In this document: positions 8,011 to 16,214 of the stretch, piece after piece
How the letters are laid out: every line of letters begins with the position of its first letter
Numbering within the stretch: the stretch's first letter is position 1
Source: CAZGUX01 sp964529305
Lineage (GTDB): Bacteria; Acidobacteriota; Terriglobia; Bryobacterales; Bryobacteraceae
Reading direction: 5' to 3'
Assembly: GCA_964529305.1 (NCBI GenBank)
Contig: CAZGUX010000178.1
Span: 1 to 64,000, forward strand
Length of the DNA stretch: 64,000 bases
Notes under the pieces: model-generated
Told to the model about the DNA's origin: nothing
Databases searched by the model: none
What the model saw: only the letters and a program-made list of their open reading frames with translations
Position numbers and translations under genes: made by a program

Positions 8011-8724
8011 TCAGGGCCTCTTGAAACGGCTGTCGTCGACCGGGACATTCGGCGACACTCCTCGCCGCACGATCCGGATCAGGTCGGGGCTCACGTGCCG
8101 GAGCGTGTGGGCCACCTGAACGCCGGCGGCCTCCCGGTAGTCTTCGTAGTAGACGCGAACCAGGCGGGAACTTCCGTCTCGCCCGGTCTCGGGCGATTCG
8201 CGGCAGAGCAGCAGGCCGGTGTCCGCCGCGAAGAACAAGGTTTCCCTCGATCCCTCCGGCGTGGACGCGAGCACCTCGATGGCGTCCCGCCCGTCCTGCC
8301 TGGTCCGCTTGGTCACGGCGAATCTCGCGTAGAGTTCTCTCCACGTCAGCGGGTTCTCGAAGAGGGCATCGCGGCGCATTTCGGCAAGGCGGCCCCCGGT
8401 CAACTCCTCCACACCATATTCGGGAGTTTCCATCCATCCCTTGTTCCCGTCAAAACATTGCTGCACGACCCCGTAATGCTCCACGTGATAAGCCCGCAGC
8501 AGGCGGTTCGGCGCTTTGAAGAACTCCCCGAACCGGCCGAACGAACCGAACGTGGGGGACTGGACGGTCCCCATCGCGGCGCGAGTGGCGATTCCCTCGA
8601 GTGCGGCCTTGCCGCCGAGTGCGCGCAGGTGCCGGTCGATCACCTCGTCAGCCGACGGCAGCGTGGCTGCCTGCGGCGCCAGGGCCGTGCATGCCGCAAG
8701 AAACAGGATTGTGATTCTTCGCAT
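8011..8724 (-). CDS. Exported LolA-like / outer-membrane-lipoprotein-sorting-type protein
   Basis: A 237-residue protein. The ATG at 8724 follows a perfect AGGAGGT and yields a signal peptide (MRRITILFLAACTALAPQAA). The upstream extension of the frame to 9057 is a shadow of the GH36 gene. The mature part resembles the LolA/LppX half-barrel often seen in acidobacterial exported proteins: DEVIDRHLRALGGKAALEGI at the start, then beta-strand pairs including a TPEGSRETLFFAADTGLLL segment and EDYREAAGVQVAHTLRH near the end. It probably binds a lipid or hydrophobic ligand in the periplasm; this is a fold-level guess. It lies 8 nt after the GH36 stop and is co-transcribed with the glycan genes. Confidence 0.6.
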   Translation of the reverse strand: MRRITILFLAACTALAPQAATLPSADEVIDRHLRALGGKAALEGIATRAAMGTVQSPTFGSFGRFGEFFKAPNRLLRAYHVEHYGVVQQCFDGNKGWMETPEYGVEELTGGRLAEMRRDALFENPLTWRELYARFAVTKRTRQDGRDAIEVLASTPEGSRETLFFAADTGLLLCRESPETGRDGSSRLVRVYYEDYREAAGVQVAHTLRHVSPDLIRIVRRGVSPNVPVDDSRFKRP

Positions 8725-8732
8725 GAGACCTC

Positions 8733-10919
8733 CTAATCCGTTCGAGCCTCCGGCCGGAGCCGCAGCAGGAGGCTGTCTTTGAAGGCGAAATTGAGCTTCG
8801 GGTTCACTCCGTCGAGCAAGCCGAGGCTGCGCCGGTTGGCGTAGTCGTAGATCGCGTAGGTGCGGTGTGGATCGAGGCCGCGGAGTTCGATCTTGAACTT
8901 GTCGCGCGGCCACACGTCGGCGAAGATGCCGTAGTACAGGTCCTGCCCTTTGCGGAGAACATGGACTTCGGGCTTGTCGAAGGCGAGGTCGTACAGGTTC
9001 ACGTATTCGGCGTGCGAGAGATCCAGCTCCCGATATTCCCGGAACCAGCGCGTCCATAGAGCGCGCTGGCGATCGTCCAGGCGGCGGTAGAACGTGGTCA
9101 ACTGCGCGCCCGTGCCCATGGCGCTTTCAAACGATTCCGGCACCGAGTAGCCCGTCCACTCGTGCATGGGCACCTGGTAGCAATCGCCGACCGGAAACGT
9201 GCCCCCGCGAATCGCTTTCTCCACCTTCACCCGGCCGCGGGCTTGTTGAGCGCTGACGGGGTCGGATGCATTCGCGAGATCGTAATACGGCATGTAATAC
9301 GGAGAATGCGGCAGCGAGCAGATGCAGACCTCGTGCAGCGAGCCCGGCTTCAGGCGGCGCAGGGTCGTCTGGATCATCTCGAAGAGTTTCGGCATGGCCT
9401 GGAAGGAGTCGATGGGTGAGCGGTGATGGTGGGCCGGATTGAAACACGCCGGCACCGCGGAGAGCCCCTGGTAGTCGCTGTAGGCGCCGTCGAATCCCCA
9501 AACGGAAACGGCCCGCGTCAATACCTGGCGGATGAGGTCCATGCTCGGCGGATAAGCCGGGCAAAGCTGAAGCAGGCCGGGAAGATCCAGAGGATTCCTG
9601 CCGTTCTCGTCCTCGATCAGCAGATCCCTGCGCTCCCGGGCGAGGCGGCTCTTCGGATCGACTCCGATCGGATACCACCAGAAACTGGTCCGGAAGCCTT
9701 CGCCGTGTAGCTTGCTGACCAGGGCGATCATGTCGGGTTCGCCATTGGGGAACTTCCCGGGCTGCCGGTTGATCTGCCAGTCGCCCATGAAGTCGAACCA
9801 TCCCATGTCGACATTGGCGACCCGAATGCCCATGGACTTCAGCTCGGGCAGCGCGTCGAGGATATTGCCGACGGTGAAGCGCTCGACCCAGCCCCAGCTC
9901 TTCCAATAGGGCTCGTGCGCGTAGTCGGACGAAGAGTCGGGGATCGTGATGCCGCGACGCCGCAACAGCCGGCCATAGGTCTTCAACGCATCAAAATAGT
10001 CCAGGTGGTGGAAGACCATCGCGGTCAGTACCGTCCGGTATTCGGCGCCCGGCTGTAGCCACTCCAGCTGGCCCAATTTCGCCAGCGGCGCCTCCATCAC
10101 GGAGAGGTCCACCCTCCGGTCGGGGCGAACTTCCACTGGGAGCGATAGCCACTGAGGAGTCTTCTCCAGGTGCATCAGCGCGACGCCCATGCGCGGGCTC
10201 CACACGTCGATGAACGGCATGCCGCCGCCCATGCCTTCGGCCCCGCGCACGTCGCCCACTCCCTGGAAATTGCTCTGGCGGAAGTCCGGGTCAAGCCGTA
10301 TCAGGGCGTAGTCGTTCCCCCACTTGTACGCGCCGCCCTGAAAGGAGGCGAACTCGAACGACTTCGCCTCGGGCTCGGCGAGATGCCGGTCGAGCAGGAC
10401 GCGCTGGCTGTAGACCCGGTCGAGGTGCAACGGCCGATCTCCCAGGTTGCGGTACGTGGTCTCGAAGAGGGCGGTGTCGGGGAACTGGTCGGGAAGGCGC
10501 ACGCGGGTGGTCCGTTCGATGCGGATCGACCGGGTCCTGTCGTCGAGGACGCCGGTGATCTGGGCCTCGAGGGCGGGGCCGAACTCCGCATCGTCCACGC
10601 GGCGTTGGGAGGTCCGCTTCCCATCCACAGCAAAGGCGAAGCAGTCGACGCCCGAGATCACCAGGCCGTCCTGAACGCTGGGGTCGTAGGCAAGGATGTT
10701 GCCCTCCAAGCCCGCGGCGCGCCACACGGTGCGGCGTTGGAAGTGACTGTCAAGGGTCAGGTGGATTCGGCCGGACTGCACGAAGGTGTCGGCGTATGCG
10801 GTGGCGAGGAACAGAATCAATAGGACGGCTCTGATGTGGTGGTGCGCGGGACCCCCTCGCTCACGCTCGGGGCTGAAAGGCTGGGGGCCGCAGCGCTCGG
10901 AGACGCTCCCATCAGTCAT
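8733..10919 (-). CDS. GH36-type alpha-galactosidase with repeat-derived N-terminal extension
   Basis: A ~728-residue glycosidase of clan GH-D. Domain order is an N-terminal beta-sandwich (~35-330), a TIM barrel (~340-620) with ANVDMGWFDFMGDW and WGFDGAYSDYQG, and a C-terminal beta-domain. In GH36 the nucleophile follows a DGxKxD pattern; here it reads DGAYSD, giving D482 as nucleophile with Tyr in place of the usual Lys. D553 in NASDPVS is the likely acid/base. The start is odd. The only ATGs (10934, 10919) precede a copy of the dispersed hairpin repeat, which encodes about 32 residues before the hydrophobic signal core (AVLLILFLATAYA). The gene overlaps the preceding stop by 8 nt. Either the extension is translated or an unusual start downstream is used. 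Confidence 0.8.
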   Translation of the reverse strand: MTDGSVSERCGPQPFSPERERGGPAHHHIRAVLLILFLATAYADTFVQSGRIHLTLDSHFQRRTVWRAAGLEGNILAYDPSVQDGLVISGVDCFAFAVDGKRTSQRRVDDAEFGPALEAQITGVLDDRTRSIRIERTTRVRLPDQFPDTALFETTYRNLGDRPLHLDRVYSQRVLLDRHLAEPEAKSFEFASFQGGAYKWGNDYALIRLDPDFRQSNFQGVGDVRGAEGMGGGMPFIDVWSPRMGVALMHLEKTPQWLSLPVEVRPDRRVDLSVMEAPLAKLGQLEWLQPGAEYRTVLTAMVFHHLDYFDALKTYGRLLRRRGITIPDSSSDYAHEPYWKSWGWVERFTVGNILDALPELKSMGIRVANVDMGWFDFMGDWQINRQPGKFPNGEPDMIALVSKLHGEGFRTSFWWYPIGVDPKSRLARERRDLLIEDENGRNPLDLPGLLQLCPAYPPSMDLIRQVLTRAVSVWGFDGAYSDYQGLSAVPACFNPAHHHRSPIDSFQAMPKLFEMIQTTLRRLKPGSLHEVCICSLPHSPYYMPYYDLANASDPVSAQQARGRVKVEKAIRGGTFPVGDCYQVPMHEWTGYSVPESFESAMGTGAQLTTFYRRLDDRQRALWTRWFREYRELDLSHAEYVNLYDLAFDKPEVHVLRKGQDLYYGIFADVWPRDKFKIELRGLDPHRTYAIYDYANRRSLGLLDGVNPKLNFAFKDSLLLRLRPEARTD
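10853..10872 (-). repeat. Hairpin repeat copy inside the GH36 5' coding region
   Basis: On the minus strand this reads CCCCGAGCGTGAGCGAGGGG: outer stem CCCC/GGGG, tandem GA/GA mismatch, inner GC/GC pair and GTGA loop. The flanks match the copy at 14825-14852 over 28 nt with four differences. It lies between the GH36 start codon and the signal-peptide core, in mRNA sense. Confidence 0.75.
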
Positions 10920-11997
10920 GAGGGAGCCCTCCACGGCAGGCCGCGCTCTTCAGCCCCGTCATCCAGCGAACCGCATTGTCGTGGAAGATCTTGCGAAGGA
11001 CAGCCGGAGGCAGGTCCAGCCCCTGAACGGTCCGGCCGCCAGATGCGAACGTTTCGTTCGTGGCGAAATACCTCCAGTCGCTTTGGTAACGCGCCTCAAA
11101 ACGCTCGATCGCGGCGCCGGGATTCTGCCACGTGATCTCCATCAAATCGGTACCCCAGAGCACTCGATCCTGGTAACGGATCAGGAAAGCCCGCACTTTC
11201 TCCCGAGGCTGCCGCATCAAATTGGGCAGGCGCGCAGCCGTGTCCACCGCAAAGTTGGGATAGCGGTCGAAGCGCTTCGCAACTTCGTCCACGTCGTGCT
11301 CCAGGCTGCCCAGGTGGCACCCGATCACCCGAAGCTTGGGATGAGCGGCGAGCATACGGTCCCGTGCGAAGACGATCTGTCCATAAGAGGGCCGCTCTGG
11401 GTGGAGAAACATGTGCCAGTCCGGGTTGCTCCTGAAGTAACCGTAGTGCGGGTCGGCCGGATTGGGGGGGTGCCAGGAACTTCTGGGCTCGCCCAGATGC
11501 GCCATCACGGTGCGGCCGCTCGCCGCGATCATGTCGAGCACCGGCGCAAACGCCGGATCGTCCGGCATCACATAGCGGCCGTCGCCGGACTTCAGGTCCA
11601 GGCCAATGGACTTGTAGATCTTGACCGCAACCGCGCCGCGGTCAAAGGTCGATTGAAGGTGTTGGATCGTGCGCCCGGCGAAACCGGATTGCTCGAAACC
11701 CGCCGGATCGAAGGTGGACGCCCAGGCGATCCTGCCGCGGCTGTGGGACGCAAGGTTCGCCGCCCATGACGTTTGCGGCTCGGTCTTGTCGAACCCCGGC
11801 GTGTGCGGATCGATCAGGGTGACGTCGACGAGGCGGACATCAAGCCGCTCCAGCATCGCGAGGAACGCATCGGGCGGAGGGCAGACGTGCGCGTGGGCAT
11901 CGATTCTGGGGATCGGGACCTTCCCGGACTCTGCTCCGGCGCACCCCAATCCCATCGCCATCAGTCCAGCCGCCAGCCTCGAAATGAGTGCGTTCAC
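10912..11997 (-). CDS. Amidohydrolase-superfamily (Amidohydro_2) exported protein
   Basis: A 361-residue TIM-barrel metal-dependent hydrolase. The GTG at 11997 is chosen because AAAGGAGA lies about 6 nt upstream and a signal sequence follows (ISRLAAGLMAMGLGCAGA), possibly a lipoprotein signal ending at Cys. Metal-site motifs of the PF04909 group are visible: IDAHAHVCPPPD near the start, TVMAHLGEP in the middle, VIGCHLGSLEHD and VLWGTDLMEI near the end. Family members hydrolyse or decarboxylate small cyclic compounds, including sugar lactones. In this locus a role on a product of the neighbouring glycosidases is plausible but unproven. It overlaps the GH36 start by 8 nt and begins 19 nt after the esterase stop. 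Confidence 0.75.
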   Translation of the reverse strand: MNALISRLAAGLMAMGLGCAGAESGKVPIPRIDAHAHVCPPPDAFLAMLERLDVRLVDVTLIDPHTPGFDKTEPQTSWAANLASHSRGRIAWASTFDPAGFEQSGFAGRTIQHLQSTFDRGAVAVKIYKSIGLDLKSGDGRYVMPDDPAFAPVLDMIAASGRTVMAHLGEPRSSWHPPNPADPHYGYFRSNPDWHMFLHPERPSYGQIVFARDRMLAAHPKLRVIGCHLGSLEHDVDEVAKRFDRYPNFAVDTAARLPNLMRQPREKVRAFLIRYQDRVLWGTDLMEITWQNPGAAIERFEARYQSDWRYFATNETFASGGRTVQGLDLPPAVLRKIFHDNAVRWMTGLKSAACRGGLPHD

Positions 11998-12016
11998 GAG
12001 AAGTCTCCTTTGCGGA

Positions 12017-12934
12017 CTATTGCGTGGCTTGAGCCACACCCGCCTTCACATGCACGGCCAGGAACTCGATGACGTCGTTGATCGCGGAGGTCAGGTCGGA
12101 TCCCCGCAGGCCGTGAGACGCCCCTTTGATCAGCACGAGTTTCTCGTCGATACCGGCGGAGCGCAGAGCCTGGTGCAGCCAGATCGACTGTTCCGCTTTC
12201 ACCAGCGGGTCGGCTTCTCCATGAAATGTCAGCACGGCCGGCCGGGCCTTGCCGATTTGATGGATGGGAGATGCCATGCGCAGAACTTCGGAGGCGCGGT
12301 CGCTGGTGCCGAACACAGTCTCGAGCAAACGGGCGGACGACATGCCGAGATGGGTTTCCCCTTCGGGTTCGGCCTGCCAGCGGGGCAGGTCGGCCGGACC
12401 ATAGAGGTTGACTACCGCCCGGATTCCAGGTTCGGACAGGCCCAGCAGCAAGGCCAGATGGCCTCCGGCGGAATCGCCGAGAACGGCGACCCGGCCGGGA
12501 TCGATCTTCAGCTCGGCGGCGTGCGCGCGCAAATACCGCACCGCCTCGCGCACGTCCTCGATCTGCGCGGGAAACGGGTAGCGCGGCGCCAGGCGGTAGT
12601 CGACACTGGCGGCCGCGTATCCGTTTTGCGCGAGCAGTCCAAGCGCCACGCCATACCCTGACTTGCTGCCGCTCTGCCAGGCCCCGCCGTGTACGCAAAC
12701 CACCAGAGGGAAGGGCCCCGCGCCTTCCGGCTTGATGAAGTCCAGCTTAAGGTCGACGCCGCCGGCCTGGCCGTACACCCGATCGTGCTCGATCGAGGGC
12801 GCGCCCGGACCCTGCGCGGCAAGTGCGGAGACGGCGGTCCGAAGCGCCGTCGGGGTTCGAGCGGCAAGGAACCAGATAGCCAGCCCCAGAAGGGCGGCAG
12901 GCGCCAGGATTTTGAGCGGAGTCGTTCGTTTCAT
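12017..12934 (-). CDS. Alpha/beta-hydrolase esterase (BD-FAE/HSL-like)
   Basis: A 305-residue exported esterase. The start at 12934 lies 5 nt after the GH172 stop; the frame upstream is shadow. Residues 1-25 form a signal or anchor (ILAPAALLGLAIWFLAA). The oxyanion-hole motif HGGAW and the nucleophile elbow GDSAGG are present. The Asp (HGEADPLV) and His (GASHGLRG) complete a Ser-Asp-His triad. The family deacetylates or de-esterifies decorated polysaccharides and small esters. Its place between GH172 and an amidohydrolase supports a role in stripping ester groups from a glycan. RBS is weak (AGGTAAG), consistent with translational coupling. Confidence 0.8.
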   Translation of the reverse strand: MKRTTPLKILAPAALLGLAIWFLAARTPTALRTAVSALAAQGPGAPSIEHDRVYGQAGGVDLKLDFIKPEGAGPFPLVVCVHGGAWQSGSKSGYGVALGLLAQNGYAAASVDYRLAPRYPFPAQIEDVREAVRYLRAHAAELKIDPGRVAVLGDSAGGHLALLLGLSEPGIRAVVNLYGPADLPRWQAEPEGETHLGMSSARLLETVFGTSDRASEVLRMASPIHQIGKARPAVLTFHGEADPLVKAEQSIWLHQALRSAGIDEKLVLIKGASHGLRGSDLTSAINDVIEFLAVHVKAGVAQATQ

Positions 12935-12939
12935 CGCGC

Positions 12940-14061
12940 TTACCTGGGGAACCTCTGCTCGCGCGAGAGCATCGCCGGAAATGGCTTGTGGGGCTCCGTC
13001 TGATACCAATAGGCGACCGAGGACAGGTCGTCGGTCAGCGGCTGGAACTTACCATTCGGCCACCAGCCCAGGGTCTGGATGGTGACGCGAAGGTTCTTCT
13101 TGAACCGGATCGGATCAGGGACGTGCCAGCGGTAGAGGGCATGCTTGGGAATCTTGCCCGCATCCTTGCGGAACAGGGGATAACCGAGAAACGGCGTAGA
13201 AAAAGTCGTGTCGGCGAAGCCCCACGCGCCGCCGAAGTAGTCTTCCGTGCCGGTGGTGCAGATGGTCGGGAACTGCGCGTCGCCATCCAGGTAGAATTTG
13301 ACCTCGCCCTCGCCCCACCACCCGTTCGAAAGCTGCTCCCAGCCGACAAAGGTGCCGACGTAGTGACCCTGTCCTTCGATTCCGTCGGCAATGACGTGCT
13401 CCGGCCGCTCCCGGGTACCCATGCTGCGACGCCAGACGGCGTGGAAGTACGCGGCGTCTTCCGGCACCGCTTCCAGCGCGTAGGTGATCTGGTAGAAAAA
13501 CCCTCCGATATCCTCCGGACTCTGGTTTTCGATCGTGATCTTCGCGTGCTTACGGAAGGGCATCGGCCAATACGAATTGAAGCCGCCCGCGGGATTGACC
13601 GCGATCATCAGCGAGTTGACGTTGTAGCGAAGGCCGTGCGCGTTGGCGAAGAAATCGCCGAGCGGGCTCTCGATCGAGGGCGCGGCCTCGCCGTCCCAAT
13701 ACACTCGCAGAATGCAATTGCGGTAACACTTCTCGGAGACCGTGATCCAGATGTGCTGGATGACGCCGGGCCCCGCGACGTCGGCGAGCGTGACCGTCTT
13801 GCGCCTCTCCAGGTCGATCGCCGGCCGGACCTTCCATCCGAGGCCAAGCTGCGTCGCCGCGCTCGGGGGAACCGGGACAGCCCTCGCTCCCCCGGCCCTC
13901 TCTCCGGTCGGGTTCTCGGCGGAGATGGACCGGGTCTCCGAATTGCGCAACAACGACAGGCCCGACATGCCGAAGAATCCAGCGGCGGGCGCTTGCGCAA
14001 ACAGCACACTACCGGCAATCGAGCCCAGGAGTGCCGTTCGAGCGAGTACGCGATAGGTCAT
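12940..14061 (-). CDS. GH172-family (DUF2961) glycoside hydrolase
   Basis: A 373-residue exported protein with a signal peptide (MTYRVLARTALLGSIAG through LFAQ). The sequence is a DUF2961 domain, now classed as GH172, whose characterised members act on alpha-D-fructofuranosides or D-arabinofuranosides and work as multimers with paired jelly-roll folds. Conserved segments include GPGVIQHIWITV, RVYWDGE, FNSYWPMPFRK and the active-site region ICTTGTEDYFGGAWGF with its acidic residue. Length is typical of the single-domain form. It lies 18 nt after the ADP-ribosylglycohydrolase-fold gene and 5 nt before the esterase, so it belongs to the same transcript. The furanoside substrate is an inference from the family. 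Confidence 0.85.
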   Translation of the reverse strand: MTYRVLARTALLGSIAGSVLFAQAPAAGFFGMSGLSLLRNSETRSISAENPTGERAGGARAVPVPPSAATQLGLGWKVRPAIDLERRKTVTLADVAGPGVIQHIWITVSEKCYRNCILRVYWDGEAAPSIESPLGDFFANAHGLRYNVNSLMIAVNPAGGFNSYWPMPFRKHAKITIENQSPEDIGGFFYQITYALEAVPEDAAYFHAVWRRSMGTRERPEHVIADGIEGQGHYVGTFVGWEQLSNGWWGEGEVKFYLDGDAQFPTICTTGTEDYFGGAWGFADTTFSTPFLGYPLFRKDAGKIPKHALYRWHVPDPIRFKKNLRVTIQTLGWWPNGKFQPLTDDLSSVAYWYQTEPHKPFPAMLSREQRFPR

Positions 14062-14079
14062 AAATGAGTCCTCTTTTCA

Positions 14080-16149
14080 TCAGTGCAGAAGCGACTGTCC
14101 GTGTATAGGCCCGTAGGCCCCTAACTCCGTGATCGAGGTGAATCGCGGAGGATCCTTCGCCAATCCCCGCGCCACGCCAACATTGCCCACAATTCGGATG
14201 GCCCGGGTTTCGACGGGATCGAAGAACAACAGGTACTCCGCGAAATGAGCTTTGACAACAGGACGGTCGCCAAGCGGGACCGAGGGAGAGGCGCGCAGGT
14301 GGTTCACCACACGCCAGGCGCCGTCCGGGTCGCGGTGCTCCACGTTCAGATCGGTAAACCATCCGGACGCTTCCTCGATGAACCCGGTGGTCAAGGCGAG
14401 GAGCCCGATCTTCTGCGGTTCCGCCCACTCGTACCCGTAGGCATCGGTTCGCGGGGCCGATCCGGCGCCCAGGCTGAGGAACGTCGCGCCCTCGCCGTTG
14501 CGCCGGCCGTCGCGGAGGGCCTCGACCGAGTTGGTGAATACCGTGGCTGGCGTGTCGATGATCAGGAGCTTGCGCAGCGAAAGATCCGGGCGTTCGACCG
14601 GCGCGAGAATGGCTGTGGCTTTCCGGGCCAGGTTCTCCCCGCGGACCACCAGATGGACCTCTCTCCGCAGGGTCGCCGGCCCGGAGCGGACTTCGAGCGT
14701 CAGGGGGTATACGGCGGGGCGGCTGTGGGCGGTCCCGGAAATACGGCCGGCATTGAATTGCAGGCCCTGCGGCATTTTGCCGTTGATCCGCTTCCAGCGG
14801 AGCGGGGGTTTGGATGGTGCGGGAGGGACCCCCTCCCTGACGGTCGGGGCTGCAGCGGTCGGGGCTGCAAACCCAGTCACCAGGAACTCGTAGCTCACCG
14901 GCATCCCGGCCTCAACCACTGGCATAGGACCAGAGGGGAATTCGAAGGGCGGAACAAACCCGGCGTCAGCCTTCACCTCGTAATATTCAACGCCGTCCTC
15001 GACAACCCGGCGGCCTCCGCGACCCAAAATGACCTTCTCGCCCTGATCCGCCATCCTCCGGGCGATCGCCTTCAGGCTGGCATCCGGCATTCCTTCGCGC
15101 GTGACGTTGAAATACCGGTCGTTGAACGGCTCGGACCATTGCCGCTCCGGAAATGGATACAACAGGTTTCGCGGAATCCCCCGGGTCCCGTGCACAATGC
15201 CCAGCAGACCCGAAAGCGTGGCCGCCTGGTTATCTGCGTCGAACCCCAGCGCGCAGGCGATGTCCAAGGTCCGCTGGAAGTCGCCGCCCCCGTAGAGCAG
15301 CGCCAGAATGCCGAGGGCGCCGTTGAGATTCGCATTGGTAGCTGTGCGGGTGGATTCCGGTTCCCCGAAGTACAACTTCTGGAGCGATTCTTTTCTGGCC
15401 GCCTTCCAGTCCGTGGGGTGTTTGCGGTAAAGGGCGATCATGTGATCGATCATTTCCGCATACTTCGATCCGGGCGGAAGCGCAGCCTTCCCGATCGCGA
15501 TCAGCCTCTCGACGTCACCCTCGAAGAACGCGGCGGCGTACATCGCCCCGTAGTGCACGGTTGGCTGAATGGCCCAATCGTCGCTCATGATGCGCGCCGC
15601 CCACGCCGATTTCGCCGTGGCGTACGGGATCATCCCCGGCGCCGTCACGGCCCAGATCTCGTTCACCAGTTGAGGATCGATCTGAAACCAGTGAGGGTTG
15701 ACGGATTTCATTCCGGTCCACGGCGGCGTCAGGCCGTAGTTCATGGCCGCGACGGCGGCTCGATTCGCCAGCCAGACATCTTTGCGGACATGCCTCCGCC
15801 AGAATTGGGCAAGCTGTTCATAGGTCGGCTCTGGCCCGTGCGCCTCCATGGCGGCGAGATACACGTACTCGATGTCCGTATCGTCGTCGGAAAAGGCCCC
15901 ATTCAGCGACTTCATCCGCTGGGCGCCCCGCCCGCCGTAGCCGAGAGGAAACCGATCCGGCCCGGGCTCGTGGAAATACTTCTGCTCGTGCGCCAGGCCG
16001 TAGATGTTGCCGGCGCACTGTCCCAACCACGACGCGTAAACCTTGTCGCGGTACTCGGCCACGGAGATTTTCCGCGGCGCGGAGGCCTGGGCGAAGAACG
16101 TGATGGACCACGCAAGCCCGCAGAGAGTCCAGGCTGGATGATGGGTCAT
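14080..16149 (-). CDS. Exported ADP-ribosylglycohydrolase-fold protein with Ig-like C-terminus
   Basis: A 689-residue protein. Residues ~25-350 carry the ADP-ribosylglycohydrolase (DraG/ARH) fold: WLGQCAGNIYG, the metal-binding SDDDTDIEYVYLAAME and the second metal motif GFDADNQAAT. The first 24 residues form a signal peptide (LAWSITFFAQASA), unusual for a family best known as cytosolic. A Pro-rich linker (APTVREGVPPAPSK) at ~435-450 is encoded by a copy of the dispersed hairpin repeat. A putative Ig-like domain follows, then a beta-rich C-terminal domain. In this glycan locus an extracytoplasmic glycosidase role on ribose- or furanoside-like linkages seems likelier than protein de-ADP-ribosylation, but that is inference. 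Confidence 0.75.
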   Translation of the reverse strand: MTHHPAWTLCGLAWSITFFAQASAPRKISVAEYRDKVYASWLGQCAGNIYGLAHEQKYFHEPGPDRFPLGYGGRGAQRMKSLNGAFSDDDTDIEYVYLAAMEAHGPEPTYEQLAQFWRRHVRKDVWLANRAAVAAMNYGLTPPWTGMKSVNPHWFQIDPQLVNEIWAVTAPGMIPYATAKSAWAARIMSDDWAIQPTVHYGAMYAAAFFEGDVERLIAIGKAALPPGSKYAEMIDHMIALYRKHPTDWKAARKESLQKLYFGEPESTRTATNANLNGALGILALLYGGGDFQRTLDIACALGFDADNQAATLSGLLGIVHGTRGIPRNLLYPFPERQWSEPFNDRYFNVTREGMPDASLKAIARRMADQGEKVILGRGGRRVVEDGVEYYEVKADAGFVPPFEFPSGPMPVVEAGMPVSYEFLVTGFAAPTAAAPTVREGVPPAPSKPPLRWKRINGKMPQGLQFNAGRISGTAHSRPAVYPLTLEVRSGPATLRREVHLVVRGENLARKATAILAPVERPDLSLRKLLIIDTPATVFTNSVEALRDGRRNGEGATFLSLGAGSAPRTDAYGYEWAEPQKIGLLALTTGFIEEASGWFTDLNVEHRDPDGAWRVVNHLRASPSVPLGDRPVVKAHFAEYLLFFDPVETRAIRIVGNVGVARGLAKDPPRFTSITELGAYGPIHGQSLLH
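14830..14849 (-). repeat. Hairpin repeat copy inside a coding sequence
   Basis: On the minus strand it reads CCCCGACCGTCAGGGAGGGG: outer stem CCCC/GGGG, tandem GA/GA mismatch, inner CC/GG and GTCA loop. It is in frame and encodes part of a Pro/Ala-rich linker of the ADP-ribosylglycohydrolase-fold protein. It is in mRNA sense. Confidence 0.8.
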
Positions 16150-16166
16150 GGAGTCCGCCTCGGAGC

Positions 16167-16196
16167 CCCGCGCCGGGTTCCGGGACCCGGCGCGGG
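16167..16196. terminator. Strong intergenic hairpin after the TonB receptor gene
   Basis: CCCGCGCCGGGT (16167-16178) pairs perfectly with ACCCGGCGCGGG (16185-16196) around a 6-nt loop. It lies 18 nt after the stop of the TonB-receptor gene and 17 nt before the start of the next gene. There is no T-tract, so it may be an attenuator or RNase barrier giving more receptor than downstream enzyme rather than a full terminator. Confidence 0.6.
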
Positions 16197-16214
16197 AGCC
16201 GTCTTCGAGGAGCG

